Below, one piece after another: positions 16,682 to 25,399 of a DNA stretch of 64,000 bases. The first letter of the stretch is position 1. Every line of letters starts with the position of its first letter. The position numbers were made by a program, and so were the translations under genes. The stretch is from NCBI GenBank assembly GCA_018402485.1, contig JAGYIY010000002.1, positions 62,001 through 126,000 of the forward strand, read 5' to 3'. This DNA is from Roseivirga sp. (GTDB lineage: Bacteria > Bacteroidota > Bacteroidia > Cytophagales > Cyclobacteriaceae). The notes below the pieces were generated by a model. It was not told the DNA's origin, made no database searches, and saw only the letters and a list, made by a program, of their open reading frames with translations.

Positions 16682-18412
16682 TTGAATTATTTTTCCGAGC
16701 TAGGCCTGTCGCAAACCATTTGTGAAGTACTAGAACAACTGGGTTTTGAGAAACCAACTCCCATCCAAGAACAAGCCATCCCGCTATTACTCCAACATCA
16801 TACAACTGATTTTATTGGTTTAGCCCAGACGGGTACGGGTAAAACAGCTGCTTTTGGTCTTCCACTCATTGAATTAATGAATGAAGATCAAAAGACGACG
16901 CAAGCCATTATCATGTCTCCTACGAGAGAATTAGGTCAGCAAACGGCCAAACAGATTGATGAGTTTGTTGTCAGACATAAAAAGCTGAATGTAGAAGTCG
17001 TTTATGGTGGTGTAGATATCACCCGTCAAATCAAAGCCCTAAAGAAGCCTACTCAAATTGTAGTAGCAACCCCCGGTCGTCTGATCGATTTGATGAAGAG
17101 AAAAGCCATCAGCCTAAGCGATGTGAAATACGTCGTTTTAGATGAAGCGGATGAGATGCTCAACATGGGGTTCAAAGAAGATATTGATGAAATCATATCC
17201 CATACCCAAGAAGATCGTGCCATTTGGCTATTTTCGGCCACTATGCCTCGTGAAATTAGAGGAATCATAGATAAATACATGAGTAACCCTCACGAGGTGA
17301 GCGTAGATGCTGGTCAGAAAAGTAACAAAGATATTTCGCATGAATATGTGGTTACCAAATCGGCCAACAAATTAGCTGCAGTAAGACGGTTTTTAGATAT
17401 CCAGCCAGATATGCGAGGTATTATGTTTTGCCGTACGAAACGGGAAACGCAAGAAATTGCCGACCAGTTTTCAACTTGGGGTTATGGAGTAGAGGCTTTA
17501 CATGGTGATTTATCACAGAACCAACGTGATGCAGTCATGAAGAGATTCAAAAGTCGATCCATGCAATTACTCATCGCTACCGATGTAGCAGCTCGAGGGA
17601 TAGATGTCAACGACCTTACTCATGTATTTCACCACACATTGCCCGACCAATTAGACAGTTACACACACAGAAGTGGACGGACAGGAAGAGCAGGTAAAAA
17701 AGGAATTTCTTTGGCCTTTATCAATCCACGAGAAGGTAGGAAGATCAAAGACCTAGAAAGAAAAATCAAGGTAAACTTTGAATTGGTGGAAGTGCCTAAT
17801 AAGAAACAAATGAAGTACAGTCGACTCAACCATTGGAGCAAGTTGATACTTCAAACAAAAGTAGCACAAGATGTTGAAGAGATCATCGCTAACTTAGATC
17901 AAGATTTAGTTAATTTAAGTCAAAAGGAACTTTTAGAGCGTCTAATCACTTTACAGTTAGACCATTTATCTACAGATGGAGCAGGAGGAGAACCCAACGA
18001 CCTCAATGAGGAGACAGGGCAAGCCCAGCGAAATGAAGAAAGAAATAAGCCGTCCGATCCCAATGCAGATCAACGTTTTTTTATCAATGTAGGTGAAATA
18101 GATGGTGTAACAAAAGCTGACTTGATTCACTTTGTAACAGATGTAGCTAACATCGATTCCAAGAAAATCAATCAAGTGGACGTGAAGAAAAACTGCAGCT
18201 TTTTTTATGTAGATAAAGCAGAGAAAAAAGGCTTTGCCGAAAAATTCGATGGCATAATGGTGAATGAGCGCGCCATCCGTGTGAACGAAGATCATGATGG
18301 ACCACCACAAAGAAGACCTCGCAAGGAGTTCAATCATGGTGGGGGCGGTGCCTCTAATTTCGGAAGAAAAAGAAGAAACGATAGACCAAAATCGCGCTCA
18401 CGAAGAAGATAA
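16682..18412 (+). CDS. DEAD-box RNA helicase with DbpA-type RNA-binding domain
   Basis: A 576-residue ATP-dependent RNA helicase of the CsdA/DbpA group. Seen in order: Q motif (FEKPTPIQEQAI), Walker A AQTGTGKT, PTRELGQQ, DEAD box in VLDEADEML, SAT in FSATMP, and HRSGRTGRAG. Residues about 455-530 form a DbpA-like RNA-binding fold (RFFINVGEIDGVTKADLIHF), then a basic Arg-rich tail. The start is TTG: the frame gives MNYFSELGLS, the family's normal opening, and no in-frame ATG lies nearby. With the next two genes it forms an RNA-remodelling, cold-related set. Confidence 0.93.
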   Translation: MNYFSELGLSQTICEVLEQLGFEKPTPIQEQAIPLLLQHHTTDFIGLAQTGTGKTAAFGLPLIELMNEDQKTTQAIIMSPTRELGQQTAKQIDEFVVRHKKLNVEVVYGGVDITRQIKALKKPTQIVVATPGRLIDLMKRKAISLSDVKYVVLDEADEMLNMGFKEDIDEIISHTQEDRAIWLFSATMPREIRGIIDKYMSNPHEVSVDAGQKSNKDISHEYVVTKSANKLAAVRRFLDIQPDMRGIMFCRTKRETQEIADQFSTWGYGVEALHGDLSQNQRDAVMKRFKSRSMQLLIATDVAARGIDVNDLTHVFHHTLPDQLDSYTHRSGRTGRAGKKGISLAFINPREGRKIKDLERKIKVNFELVEVPNKKQMKYSRLNHWSKLILQTKVAQDVEEIIANLDQDLVNLSQKELLERLITLQLDHLSTDGAGGEPNDLNEETGQAQRNEERNKPSDPNADQRFFINVGEIDGVTKADLIHFVTDVANIDSKKINQVDVKKNCSFFYVDKAEKKGFAEKFDGIMVNERAIRVNEDHDGPPQRRPRKEFNHGGGGASNFGRKRRNDRPKSRSRRR

Positions 18413-18432
18413 TAAGAACGAAAGTGTAGTAT

Positions 18433-18675
18433 ATGGGAAGAAGTCAGAATGCATTTATTAAAAAACAAAAAGCTGAACAAAAGAGAAAAAAGAAACTAGC
18501 TAAAAAAGAAAAAATGGACGCTCGGAAAACAGAAGATTCCAGCGGTAAGCTAGAAGACATGATGGCCTTTGTGGATGAATATGGAAACATTACCACAGAC
18601 CCCGACAAAGAAGCCACCAGAGTAACCGTTGAAAAGCATAAAAGAAATGTTTCTCAACGTAGAAAAATAGATTAA
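18433..18675 (+). CDS. Small basic protein conserved next to cold-shock genes
   Basis: An 80-residue protein with a Lys/Arg-rich N-terminal half (KKQKAEQKRKKKLAKKEK) and a short block LEDMMAFVDEYGNITTDP. I recall similar small proteins beside or annotated as cold-shock proteins in Bacteroidota. It has no cold-shock domain itself. Its position, 20 nt after the helicase and 60 nt before the cold-shock gene, suggests RNA or ribosome binding. Function not established. Confidence 0.75.
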   Translation: MGRSQNAFIKKQKAEQKRKKKLAKKEKMDARKTEDSSGKLEDMMAFVDEYGNITTDPDKEATRVTVEKHKRNVSQRRKID

Positions 18676-18735
18676 TAAATACTTAAAACAAGAAAACACA
18701 AATTACTTAATAACAATTAGTTAAATACAATAAAA

Positions 18736-18930
18736 ATGAAAGAAGGAACAGTAAAGTTTTTCAATAACTCAAAAGGTTTTGGGTTCATTGTACAATCAGA
18801 CACCAACGAAGATATTTTTGTTCACGAAAGTGGATTAATAGATGAGATTCGTGAGAATGACAAAGTTCAATTTGAAGTTGAGCAAGGAAGAAAAGGTTTG
18901 AATGCTGTAAATGTTGAAGTTATTCAATAA
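18736..18930 (+). CDS. Cold-shock protein (CspA family)
   Basis: A 64-residue single cold-shock domain. RNP1-like KGFGFI and RNP2-like DIFVHES motifs are present, and the opening MKEGTVKFFNNSKGFGFI is standard. It binds single-stranded nucleic acid and acts as RNA chaperone. It lies downstream of the helicase and the basic protein and is closed by a strong terminator. Confidence 0.95.
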   Translation: MKEGTVKFFNNSKGFGFIVQSDTNEDIFVHESGLIDEIRENDKVQFEVEQGRKGLNAVNVEVIQ

Positions 18931-18953
18931 GCGAATCATCCATTAAATAATTG

Positions 18954-18986
18954 AAAAGCACTTGCCTTACGGTAAGTGCTTTTTTG
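18954..18986 (+). terminator. Rho-independent terminator after cold-shock gene
   Basis: A 13-bp stem (AAAAGCACTTGCC with GGTAAGTGCTTTT, one G-U pair) around a TTAC loop, followed by T residues. Confidence 0.9.
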
Positions 18987-19375
18987 TTAGAAGCAAATGT
19001 ACTTTACAAATTGCGAGGCAATTTTCATTATCCCCTTCAACAATAATCAGAGGGGAATGGGTGAGCAGGCAGCAAATGAGGGTAACTAACATTAGGGTAA
19101 ATGTTGCGACTTAGACAACCTAAAAAGAAATTTTTTATGTGATATGAGCAAAACGCTTAAAAAAGAAGCTAAGACTCAAGGGAATCCTAAGACCAAACCA
19201 TAATCTTAGGATAAGCGAGGTACTTTTAAATAGCCAAAGACGAGACTTTAGGAAAGTAAGAAGGAGAATGCAGTTGATTGAGGGTTATTCGTAACTCATA
19301 AAACAAACATATCTTGCAAGTAGGCGTTATTGTTATTCAACATTTGCTTAAATTGAAACAATCAACATTATTCCC
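18987..19375. other. Intergenic region with hairpin and a 19-codon ORF
   Basis: About 390 nt without a normal gene. It holds a tiny basic ORF (19144-19203, MSKTLKKEAKTQGNPKTKP) whose end lies in an 8-bp perfect inverted repeat (TCCTAAGA, 11 nt, TCTTAGGA; 19185-19211). The hairpin has no following T run. The stretch could encode a small RNA or be decayed sequence. Confidence 0.35.
19185..19211. repeat. 8-bp inverted repeat (hairpin)
   Basis: TCCTAAGA and TCTTAGGA are exact reverse complements separated by 11 nt. It overlaps the end of a 19-codon ORF. It lacks a U tract, so it is not a standard terminator. Confidence 0.5.
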
Positions 19376-19786
19376 ATGCCTATCTCTAAACTTTTATTGG
19401 GTTATTTGCTCACCACCATTGTTTTTTTTGCAATTGATATGCTTTGGCTCGGCCTTATTGCTAAAGGGCTGTATAATAAACTCTTAGGAGGTCTTTTGGC
19501 AGACCAAGTGAACTGGACAGCTGCCATCATTTTTTATTTACTTTTTATCATAGGTATTTTCATTTTTGCCATTATGCCAGCTGTAAGTAAAGAATCTTTT
19601 AGTCATGCATTACTTTACGGTGCGTTGTTTGGTTTCTTTACATATGCTACTTATGACATGACCAATTTGGCGACTTTAAAAGGGTGGCCCGTACAGGTTG
19701 TTATCATAGATGTCATCTGGGGAGCTGTTTTGACTGCTTCTGTTAGCATATCGGGTTATAGCATCATGAGATGGCTTCAGGCTTAG
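19376..19786 (+). CDS. DUF2177 family membrane protein
   Basis: A 136-residue protein with four hydrophobic helices. The pattern FAIDMLWLGLIAKGLY near the start and ATYDMTNLATLKGWP in the third quarter are typical of DUF2177. Function unknown. Its last 16 nt overlap the start of the DUF1295 gene, so translation of the two is probably coupled. Confidence 0.85.
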   Translation: MPISKLLLGYLLTTIVFFAIDMLWLGLIAKGLYNKLLGGLLADQVNWTAAIIFYLLFIIGIFIFAIMPAVSKESFSHALLYGALFGFFTYATYDMTNLATLKGWPVQVVIIDVIWGAVLTASVSISGYSIMRWLQA

Positions 19787-20559
19787 TTTCCGTTTATATC
19801 ACACTATTAGGCGCTGGCACAGTCTATGCGCTCTTTTGGTTTATCATTTCTTTACTACTTAAAAGAAATGATGTAGCCGATGTGGCTTGGGGGATGGGCT
19901 ATGTTTTTATTTGTTTTTATTTGTTGCATACACAGGCCACACATGCTATTGCCATTGTGGTTTATGCTTTGGTGATAGTATGGGGAATTCGATTAAGCAT
20001 TCATATCGGACTTCGTAATAGAACAAAAAAGGAGGATTTTCGATATCGTAAATGGCGTAAAGACTGGGGAAAATCCTTCTATTGGCGCTCATTTTTACAA
20101 GTATATTTTCTTCAAGTTCTCTTATTGATCGGAATCAGTACGCCTATCATCGTAGTAGCAACTCAAATTGAAGGTAAATTCAGCATATGGACTGGTTTGG
20201 GAACCTTACTTTGGGGCTTAGGTTTTTATTGGCAATCTCTTGCTGATTATCAACTCCTACGATTCAAACAAGTTGAAATGAATTCAGGGCGTATTATTCA
20301 AAGTGGTTTGTGGCGCTATAGTAGACATCCCAATTATTTTGGAGAAATATGCATGTGGTGGGGCATCGGTCTGATCGTACTACCGGTCCATTTCGGATGG
20401 ACAGGGCTTTTGGGTCCCATACTAATTACTTTCCTTTTGCTTAGGGTTTCGGGAGTTCCTATGTTAGAGGCTAAGTACAAAACAGACCCCAATTTTCAGG
20501 AGTATGCACAGAAAACACCCACTGTTTTCCCCATGTTTAAGCACCTATTAAAAAAATAA
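19771..20559 (+). CDS. DUF1295 (steroid 5-alpha-reductase-like) membrane protein
   Basis: A 262-residue integral membrane protein with six or seven helices. The C-terminal signature GLWRYSRHPNYFGEICMWWG, followed by EYAQKTPTVFP, is the DUF1295 hallmark shared with steroid 5-alpha-reductase and isoprenylcysteine methyltransferase folds. Substrate unknown. It starts inside the DUF2177 gene and ends in a bidirectional terminator. Confidence 0.88.
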   Translation: MASGLVSVYITLLGAGTVYALFWFIISLLLKRNDVADVAWGMGYVFICFYLLHTQATHAIAIVVYALVIVWGIRLSIHIGLRNRTKKEDFRYRKWRKDWGKSFYWRSFLQVYFLQVLLLIGISTPIIVVATQIEGKFSIWTGLGTLLWGLGFYWQSLADYQLLRFKQVEMNSGRIIQSGLWRYSRHPNYFGEICMWWGIGLIVLPVHFGWTGLLGPILITFLLLRVSGVPMLEAKYKTDPNFQEYAQKTPTVFPMFKHLLKK

Positions 20560-20587
20560 AGCCGATCTTTCATGGTCGGCTTTATTT
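20554..20587. terminator. Bidirectional terminator between convergent genes
   Basis: A perfect 12-bp stem AAATAAAGCCGA / TCGGCTTTATTT with a 10-nt loop. It overlaps the last codon of the DUF1295 gene and would also end the convergent minus-strand gene. Confidence 0.85.
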
Positions 20588-20602
20588 AAACACCATTTGC
20601 TT

Positions 20603-20998
20603 TTACTCCGCTGAATTGTTTTCGCCCTCGGTAGATTCAGTAGCTTCTTCTTCAGCCATTTCGGCTGTAATGTGCAAGATGTATTTTTTATTGAGTTCAA
20701 ATTTGAAACTTGCCTTCTCCATCAATTCCCAAGCAGTAGTGGAACTATTAAGCAATGACAAAAGCGCCTGAGCCACTAGGGAAGTTTTTGTAATGTTGAC
20801 TGCCCTTCCTTTAAATACCTCTAATTTAAAAGGATAGCTTGTTGTCTTTTTAGGGTTTAAATCATCAAACTCATGAAAAGCAAACTGGTATTCCTGTGGC
20901 TTGCCTTCCATTGCCTCTATCATCAATTTCAATAAGGCAGGACGGTATTTTTTCCAAAGAGGAAAAAAGGCATTTGTGTCAGTAGCTTCGTTTCGCAT
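20603..20998 (-). CDS. Conserved-looking hypothetical cytosolic protein
   Basis: A 131-residue protein with no signal or membrane segment. The middle is a mixed strand/helix domain (YQFAFHEFDDLNPKKTTSYPF, KLEVFKGRAVN); the last 20 residues are acidic and low-complexity (EEATESTEGENN). I do not recognise a family. Codon use is like the neighbours. It is transcribed alone and ends at the shared terminator. Confidence 0.6.
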   Translation of the reverse strand: MRNEATDTNAFFPLWKKYRPALLKLMIEAMEGKPQEYQFAFHEFDDLNPKKTTSYPFKLEVFKGRAVNITKTSLVAQALLSLLNSSTTAWELMEKASFKFELNKKYILHITAEMAEEEATESTEGENNSAE

Positions 20999-21326
20999 AA
21001 TATTTTTAAAAATTATTAGTCGACTTTATGTTGAAAGTCAGGTTTACAATAAATCTCAAACTGTTGTGAACAATGAATTAAAAACGATTATGATGAATTG
21101 TCAAATCAATCATACTTAGAAAGCAAAAACGTAGATTGTTTGTTGTTGACATGGTCTTTGCAATTGCTTGGTTATTTCATTGAGCATGCAAGATAATAAG
21201 AACCTTTGGAAAATGACGGATAATCTCTATTTAAACGGTCGAACCCTATCGGTTTTGTGCTGTTTTGACTAATAAGCCACTACTGATGTGTTCGGAATTG
21301 TTCCCTATTATTTATCAACAGCCCAC
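20999..21326. other. Intergenic region, no gene seen
   Basis: AT-rich DNA between divergent genes. The 72-codon plus-strand ORF in the track (20901-21119) runs back into the hypothetical gene and has no coding character. The GH65 promoter lies just after this stretch. Confidence 0.45.
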
Positions 21327-21356
21327 TTGCACCCTAGCAATTCTTATTTATTTTTG
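21327..21356 (+). promoter_or_regulatory. Promoter of GH65 gene
   Basis: TTG, 19 nt, TATTTTTG: an exact -7 element with a partial -33 element. Transcription should start near 21363, about 26 nt before ATG 21389. Confidence 0.5.
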
Positions 21357-21388
21357 ACTTGTTCATCCATTTAAAACATTCTCTTTAC

Positions 21389-23701
21389 ATGAGCCCAACT
21401 CACAAGCCAAACTATTTCGTTGATAAAGGTATTCTTAAAGTACCATTCAATCCGGTTGATGACGTGTTCAATAGTGGAAATATGACACTCTGCGGTAACG
21501 GTTATCTCGGATATCGAGGCACACATCCTGATTGGAGGAAGGAGCAATACATGGCTTGCACTGTCACCAATACTTTTGACAATGCAGATGGTAAATGGAA
21601 GGAGTTGTGTACTGTTCCTAATGCACTATATGCTAAGTTTCAAATAGAAGATGAAGTGCTAAGTGCTTTTTCAAATAAGTGTAATTTCTATGACCATTTC
21701 CTTGACAGCAACTATGGCATTACCTCAGGAAAAGGCCATTGGCTGAGTGATAAACATGGTGATGTTCAAATGAATTGGCAAAGATTTGCATCTTATAAAG
21801 ACCTTCATTTGGTCGTTCAACACCTTAAAATTACTTCTGAAAGGGGAGGACTTCTGCAACTCACAACGGGTATTGATACAGAGGTATGGAGTTTAAATGG
21901 AAATCATTTTAATACTGCGTCGGTTGGTAGAAGTCGAGATTATTTCCAATGCAATATTAGAACTACCGAAAAAAGTATGCCCATCTATGTGATGCAGGGA
22001 GCTTCGGGTTTAGTAACGAATGGCAAAGATGTAGCGAATGAGGGAGGTATTTTTTCTGAGCACGAGATACACTTGAAACCAGGTCAACCCTTGTGCTTTA
22101 CCCTTTACATGACCGTTTATTCACAAAATGATACAGCAGAACCGGAAGAGGCATCTAAGAAAAGTCTTTTGACAGCCATGAATAAAGGATTTGATCAGCT
22201 TTTGGCCGAACATAGGGAGGAGTGGGATCAAAAGTGGTCAGCGGCTGAGATTGGAATAGGAGGTGATGATTTGGCGAATAATCTTTTAAGATATAACATG
22301 TATCACAACTTTATCGCTACTCCCGCACATACCGATACTCAGCCCATTGGAGCCAGAGGACTTTCTTGCCAAGCTTATCAGGGGGCTGCTTTCTGGGATC
22401 AGGAAATCTACAATCTACCCATGTTTTTATATACCCAACCGCATGTAGCAAAAAACTTATTGACCTATCGGCACAAAGTCATCAATGGTGCCAAAGCGAA
22501 GGCCAAAGCATTGGGGTATAAGGGCGCTTATTACCCATGGATCAGCGGAGATACAGGAGAGGAACTTTGCCCTGACCATTTCTTCATCGATGTCATTTCA
22601 AAAAGACGCATTCGTAACCATTTTAATGATTGGCAAATCCATATCAGTCCAGATATTAGTTATACTGTAATGCGTTATTACCAAGTTACGGGAGACTTCG
22701 ATTTTTTGGTAGAGCGGGGTGCGGAAATATTGCTTGAAGTAGCTCACTTCCTCCATTCTCGTGTACATTATAATGTTTACAAAGACAGGTATGAGATCCT
22801 CAGGGTCTTGGGGCCTGATGAATACCACGAAAATGCAGATAATAACACTTTTACCAACGTACAGGCAAAATATGCTTTAGAAAAAGCATTAGAGGTAACG
22901 AATATGTTGAAAGAAAAACAGAAAGGTGCTTTAAAAGCACTCTTGAAAAAAACTGAAGTCACAGAAGATATGCTTGGGCAATGGCATACCATTGCGCATA
23001 AAATGTACATACCCCAGCCAGACCCTAAGACCCATTTAATCCCTCAATTTGATGGTTATTTTGAATTGGAGGACATTCGTCCGATGCAATTGGCAGAAAG
23101 GTTATTAGATGAAAGCGAATACTGGGGGTGGCCCAATGGTATTGCGTTCGAAACACAAGTCATCAAACAGGCAGATATAGTACAACTTTTTGTTTTGCAC
23201 GAATATGACAAGGAAGTCATGAAGGCTAATTATAACTACTATGAACAACGAACACATCATCGATCCTCTTTGAGCCCTGGGGTGCATGCCATCATTGCAG
23301 CTCAAATAGGAAACCTAGATCAAGCTTATCGTTACTTTTTGAAATCATCTTTGGTGGATATCGCCAACTCTCATCCGCCCTCTAGTGGTGGTACATTTAT
23401 AGGTGGTGTGCATACCGCGGCCTGTGGAATAGCATGGCAAATTATTGTTTTAGGGTTTGCAGGTTTCAAGCAAAAAGGTAAATTATTACAATTTCAACCT
23501 TCACTGCCCGGCCATTGGACACATGTTCATTTCCGATTGATGATCCATGGAAAAAGCTTAATGGTGTTTGCCGATAGTCAAAGTTTAACCATCGAGAGTA
23601 TGGAAGAAGATGCTGATTTTAAAATCGTGTGTTTCGATACTGAAAAAAAGCTAAAAGGGAAGGGTAAGCTGGTTATCAATAGAAGCAGCCTATCAAAATA
23701 G
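21389..23701 (+). CDS. Glycoside hydrolase family 65 phosphorylase/hydrolase
   Basis: A 770-residue GH65 protein (N-terminal beta-sandwich, central (alpha/alpha)6 barrel, short C-terminal sheet). The catalytic acid lies in LGPDEYHENADNN; AYQGAAFWDQEIYNLP and GYKGAYYPWISGDTGEE line the active site. Known members phosphorolyse maltose, trehalose, kojibiose or nigerose, or hydrolyse trehalose; specificity cannot be read here. There is no signal peptide, so the enzyme is cytosolic. I start it at ATG 21389, after a promoter, rather than the track's TTG at 21359. No beta-phosphoglucomutase is adjacent. Confidence 0.92.
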   Translation: MSPTHKPNYFVDKGILKVPFNPVDDVFNSGNMTLCGNGYLGYRGTHPDWRKEQYMACTVTNTFDNADGKWKELCTVPNALYAKFQIEDEVLSAFSNKCNFYDHFLDSNYGITSGKGHWLSDKHGDVQMNWQRFASYKDLHLVVQHLKITSERGGLLQLTTGIDTEVWSLNGNHFNTASVGRSRDYFQCNIRTTEKSMPIYVMQGASGLVTNGKDVANEGGIFSEHEIHLKPGQPLCFTLYMTVYSQNDTAEPEEASKKSLLTAMNKGFDQLLAEHREEWDQKWSAAEIGIGGDDLANNLLRYNMYHNFIATPAHTDTQPIGARGLSCQAYQGAAFWDQEIYNLPMFLYTQPHVAKNLLTYRHKVINGAKAKAKALGYKGAYYPWISGDTGEELCPDHFFIDVISKRRIRNHFNDWQIHISPDISYTVMRYYQVTGDFDFLVERGAEILLEVAHFLHSRVHYNVYKDRYEILRVLGPDEYHENADNNTFTNVQAKYALEKALEVTNMLKEKQKGALKALLKKTEVTEDMLGQWHTIAHKMYIPQPDPKTHLIPQFDGYFELEDIRPMQLAERLLDESEYWGWPNGIAFETQVIKQADIVQLFVLHEYDKEVMKANYNYYEQRTHHRSSLSPGVHAIIAAQIGNLDQAYRYFLKSSLVDIANSHPPSSGGTFIGGVHTAACGIAWQIIVLGFAGFKQKGKLLQFQPSLPGHWTHVHFRLMIHGKSLMVFADSQSLTIESMEEDADFKIVCFDTEKKLKGKGKLVINRSSLSK

Positions 23702-23869
23702 ACTTTAAAGATATGGGATGTCAAGTAGTTATTATCCTAAAACCATGATAATATTTTAAAATTTGAGACGAATCATTTTTTAATTTAATAGCACTTTATC
23801 CTCATAATTTATTTTATTTAAATTAATATTTATTAACTTGTCTGTGTTGTTCATTTTAACAAAAGAGCC

Positions 23870-24541
23870 ATGGAAATCAGACAATTCAGACGCCAGTACG
23901 ATTTGGAGTTAATCCCTGCATCGCATCATGGCATTATATTAGGTTCATTAGTTTGGGATCCAATCATTGGTAAACCTAAATTCAACCATCCTGGCATGTC
24001 TAATCATATCTACAATGCGTTTCGCACGGCAAACCTTATTAACAATGAAGAGTTGGTTTCATTCCTTGAATCTTCTAAAAACATTCCTCTAGGACCTGCT
24101 CAATTCAGTTCAATTGTAAGCGAAGTTGAAATTGATATTGACTTTGCCGGATCTCTTGATTATCATCAAATTAATGCCCTGGAAGCCTCTATGGGTTTGG
24201 AGAAAATAAAAAAGTTCAGTTTCGCTGATCTTCAAGCTCGTATTATGACCAATCTGGAACGCGTGCGTATTTTCGATTTGCTAGATACGCTTAAAAAAGA
24301 CCAATGGGAAGAATATGATGGTAAAATCCGAAGGCTGTTTATGATTACCGAACTCTATTATGGTAACATCAAAATGATAATTGATAGTAGTCTAAAAACA
24401 ACATTTGAGGCCCAGTCAGCCATGAAGACAATAGACGCAGAAAATCAAGTTAGTTTAGGAAATCGACTGGAGTACACTTTTGCTCATAATGAAGTTCCTT
24501 TTGCCATGCGCCTAGAACGGGTCAAAAGATTTATTGCATAG
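23870..24541 (+). CDS. Hypothetical protein beside the heme/iron module
   Basis: A 223-residue soluble protein without signal peptide. It opens MEIRQFRRQYDLELIPASHH and has a mixed first half with FNHPGMSNHIYNAF and FAGSLDYHQINALEASMG, then a helical second half. I recognise no domain. It is flanked by AT-rich leaders and lies 138 nt upstream of the LuxR-type regulator in the same direction, so it may belong to that unit. It is probably real, judging by length, codon use and a clear ATG. Confidence 0.6.
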   Translation: MEIRQFRRQYDLELIPASHHGIILGSLVWDPIIGKPKFNHPGMSNHIYNAFRTANLINNEELVSFLESSKNIPLGPAQFSSIVSEVEIDIDFAGSLDYHQINALEASMGLEKIKKFSFADLQARIMTNLERVRIFDLLDTLKKDQWEEYDGKIRRLFMITELYYGNIKMIIDSSLKTTFEAQSAMKTIDAENQVSLGNRLEYTFAHNEVPFAMRLERVKRFIA

Positions 24542-24664
24542 TTGTGTAGGTATCTCTTATGGTAACGCTCATATACTTCCATTTTTTATGTAGATAAAAA
24601 AAATTTAGTAATCTCTGCAACTTACTTGCATAAGTAATTCGTTTCCATTTTATTTACTATTATT

Positions 24665-24679
24665 AATTAGTCTAAATAA
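24665..24679 (+). promoter_or_regulatory. AATTAGTCTAAATA operator-like site before the LuxR gene
   Basis: AATTAGTCTAAATAA ends one base before ATG 24680. The core TTAG-N-CTAA is an inverted repeat. The same element occurs at 28827-28840 and, with one change, at 28548-28535, always near a start of transcription of this gene cluster. Confidence 0.55.
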
Positions 24680-25285
24680 ATGAAAGGATTCATCTGCGAT
24701 GCTCAGTACCTTACTCAAACCGGCTTAAAAAGCCTTTTCAGTCATTATACTGGCTTTTCGGATCTAAAACTACTTAACCATCCTGATTTAATCTTAGAGC
24801 ATACAATCATTAATGACCGCATCATGCTTATCTTTGATTATGCAACGTGTGTAGAATTTAGCTGCAGTGAGCTCAAAAAATTAAAACAGTACAGAAACCA
24901 ATTATGTGCTTTAGCCATCTCTGATGACACTCAGCCCAATTCCATTATAGATTGGGTGAACCATGGTGTAGATGGTTTTTTGCATAAAAGAGCCGACAAA
25001 AAAGAACTATTTAACGCAATAGACATACTCTCGTTTGGCGGCAAATATTACACTCCAATGGTCCAAGAAGTGCTCAACTACCGTGAGCAATACGTGCAAA
25101 AGCTTACTGAAAGAGAAATACAAATCTTAGATCTTATCAAGATAGGTAAAGGATCCAAGGCCATTGCTGATGAACTTCACTTAAGTGTACATACCATTCA
25201 CTCGCACCGAAAAAATTTAATCCGTAAACTCCAATTAAATTCGTATTCAGAACTGATTGTTTACGCCGTAAAAAGAATCAGTTGA
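24680..25285 (+). CDS. LuxR/NarL-type response regulator-like protein
   Basis: A 201-residue regulator. Residues 1-115 look like a receiver: an acidic residue in FICDAQ, the phospho-acceptor position in MLIFDYAT and the conserved Lys in FLHKRADKKEL, though the pocket is sparse (normally two acidic residues). Residues 138-200 are a LuxR helix-turn-helix (LTEREIQILDLIKIGKGSKAIADELHLSVHTIHSHRKNL). No sensor kinase is adjacent. It faces the HmuY operon and shares an operator-like site with it, so it may control or belong to the heme/iron module. Confidence 0.85.
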   Translation: MKGFICDAQYLTQTGLKSLFSHYTGFSDLKLLNHPDLILEHTIINDRIMLIFDYATCVEFSCSELKKLKQYRNQLCALAISDDTQPNSIIDWVNHGVDGFLHKRADKKELFNAIDILSFGGKYYTPMVQEVLNYREQYVQKLTEREIQILDLIKIGKGSKAIADELHLSVHTIHSHRKNLIRKLQLNSYSELIVYAVKRIS

Positions 25286-25299
25286 TCATGTCTTGTTAG

Positions 25300-25323
25300 C
25301 TTTAAACAAAATGATGTTTAAAG
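25300..25323. terminator. AT-rich hairpin downstream of LuxR gene
   Basis: CTTTAAACA and TGTTTAAAG form a 9-bp stem around AAATGA between convergent genes. It is weak in GC and lacks a clear U tract, so terminator function is tentative. Confidence 0.35.
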
Positions 25324-25338
25324 TGTGAGCAAACCGTG

Positions 25339-25385
25339 GCCTTTCGAAAAACCATAATCTATAAGACCACAGTTTTTCTTAAGGC
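25339..25385 (-). terminator. Hairpin between LuxR and HmuY genes
   Basis: GCCTT-GAAAAAC pairs with GTTTTTC-AAGGC, a 5+7-bp stem with a 2x2 internal loop. It lies just downstream of the HmuY stop on the minus strand and may end that operon. Confidence 0.4.
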
Positions 25386-25399
25386 TTAATGGTTTTACT

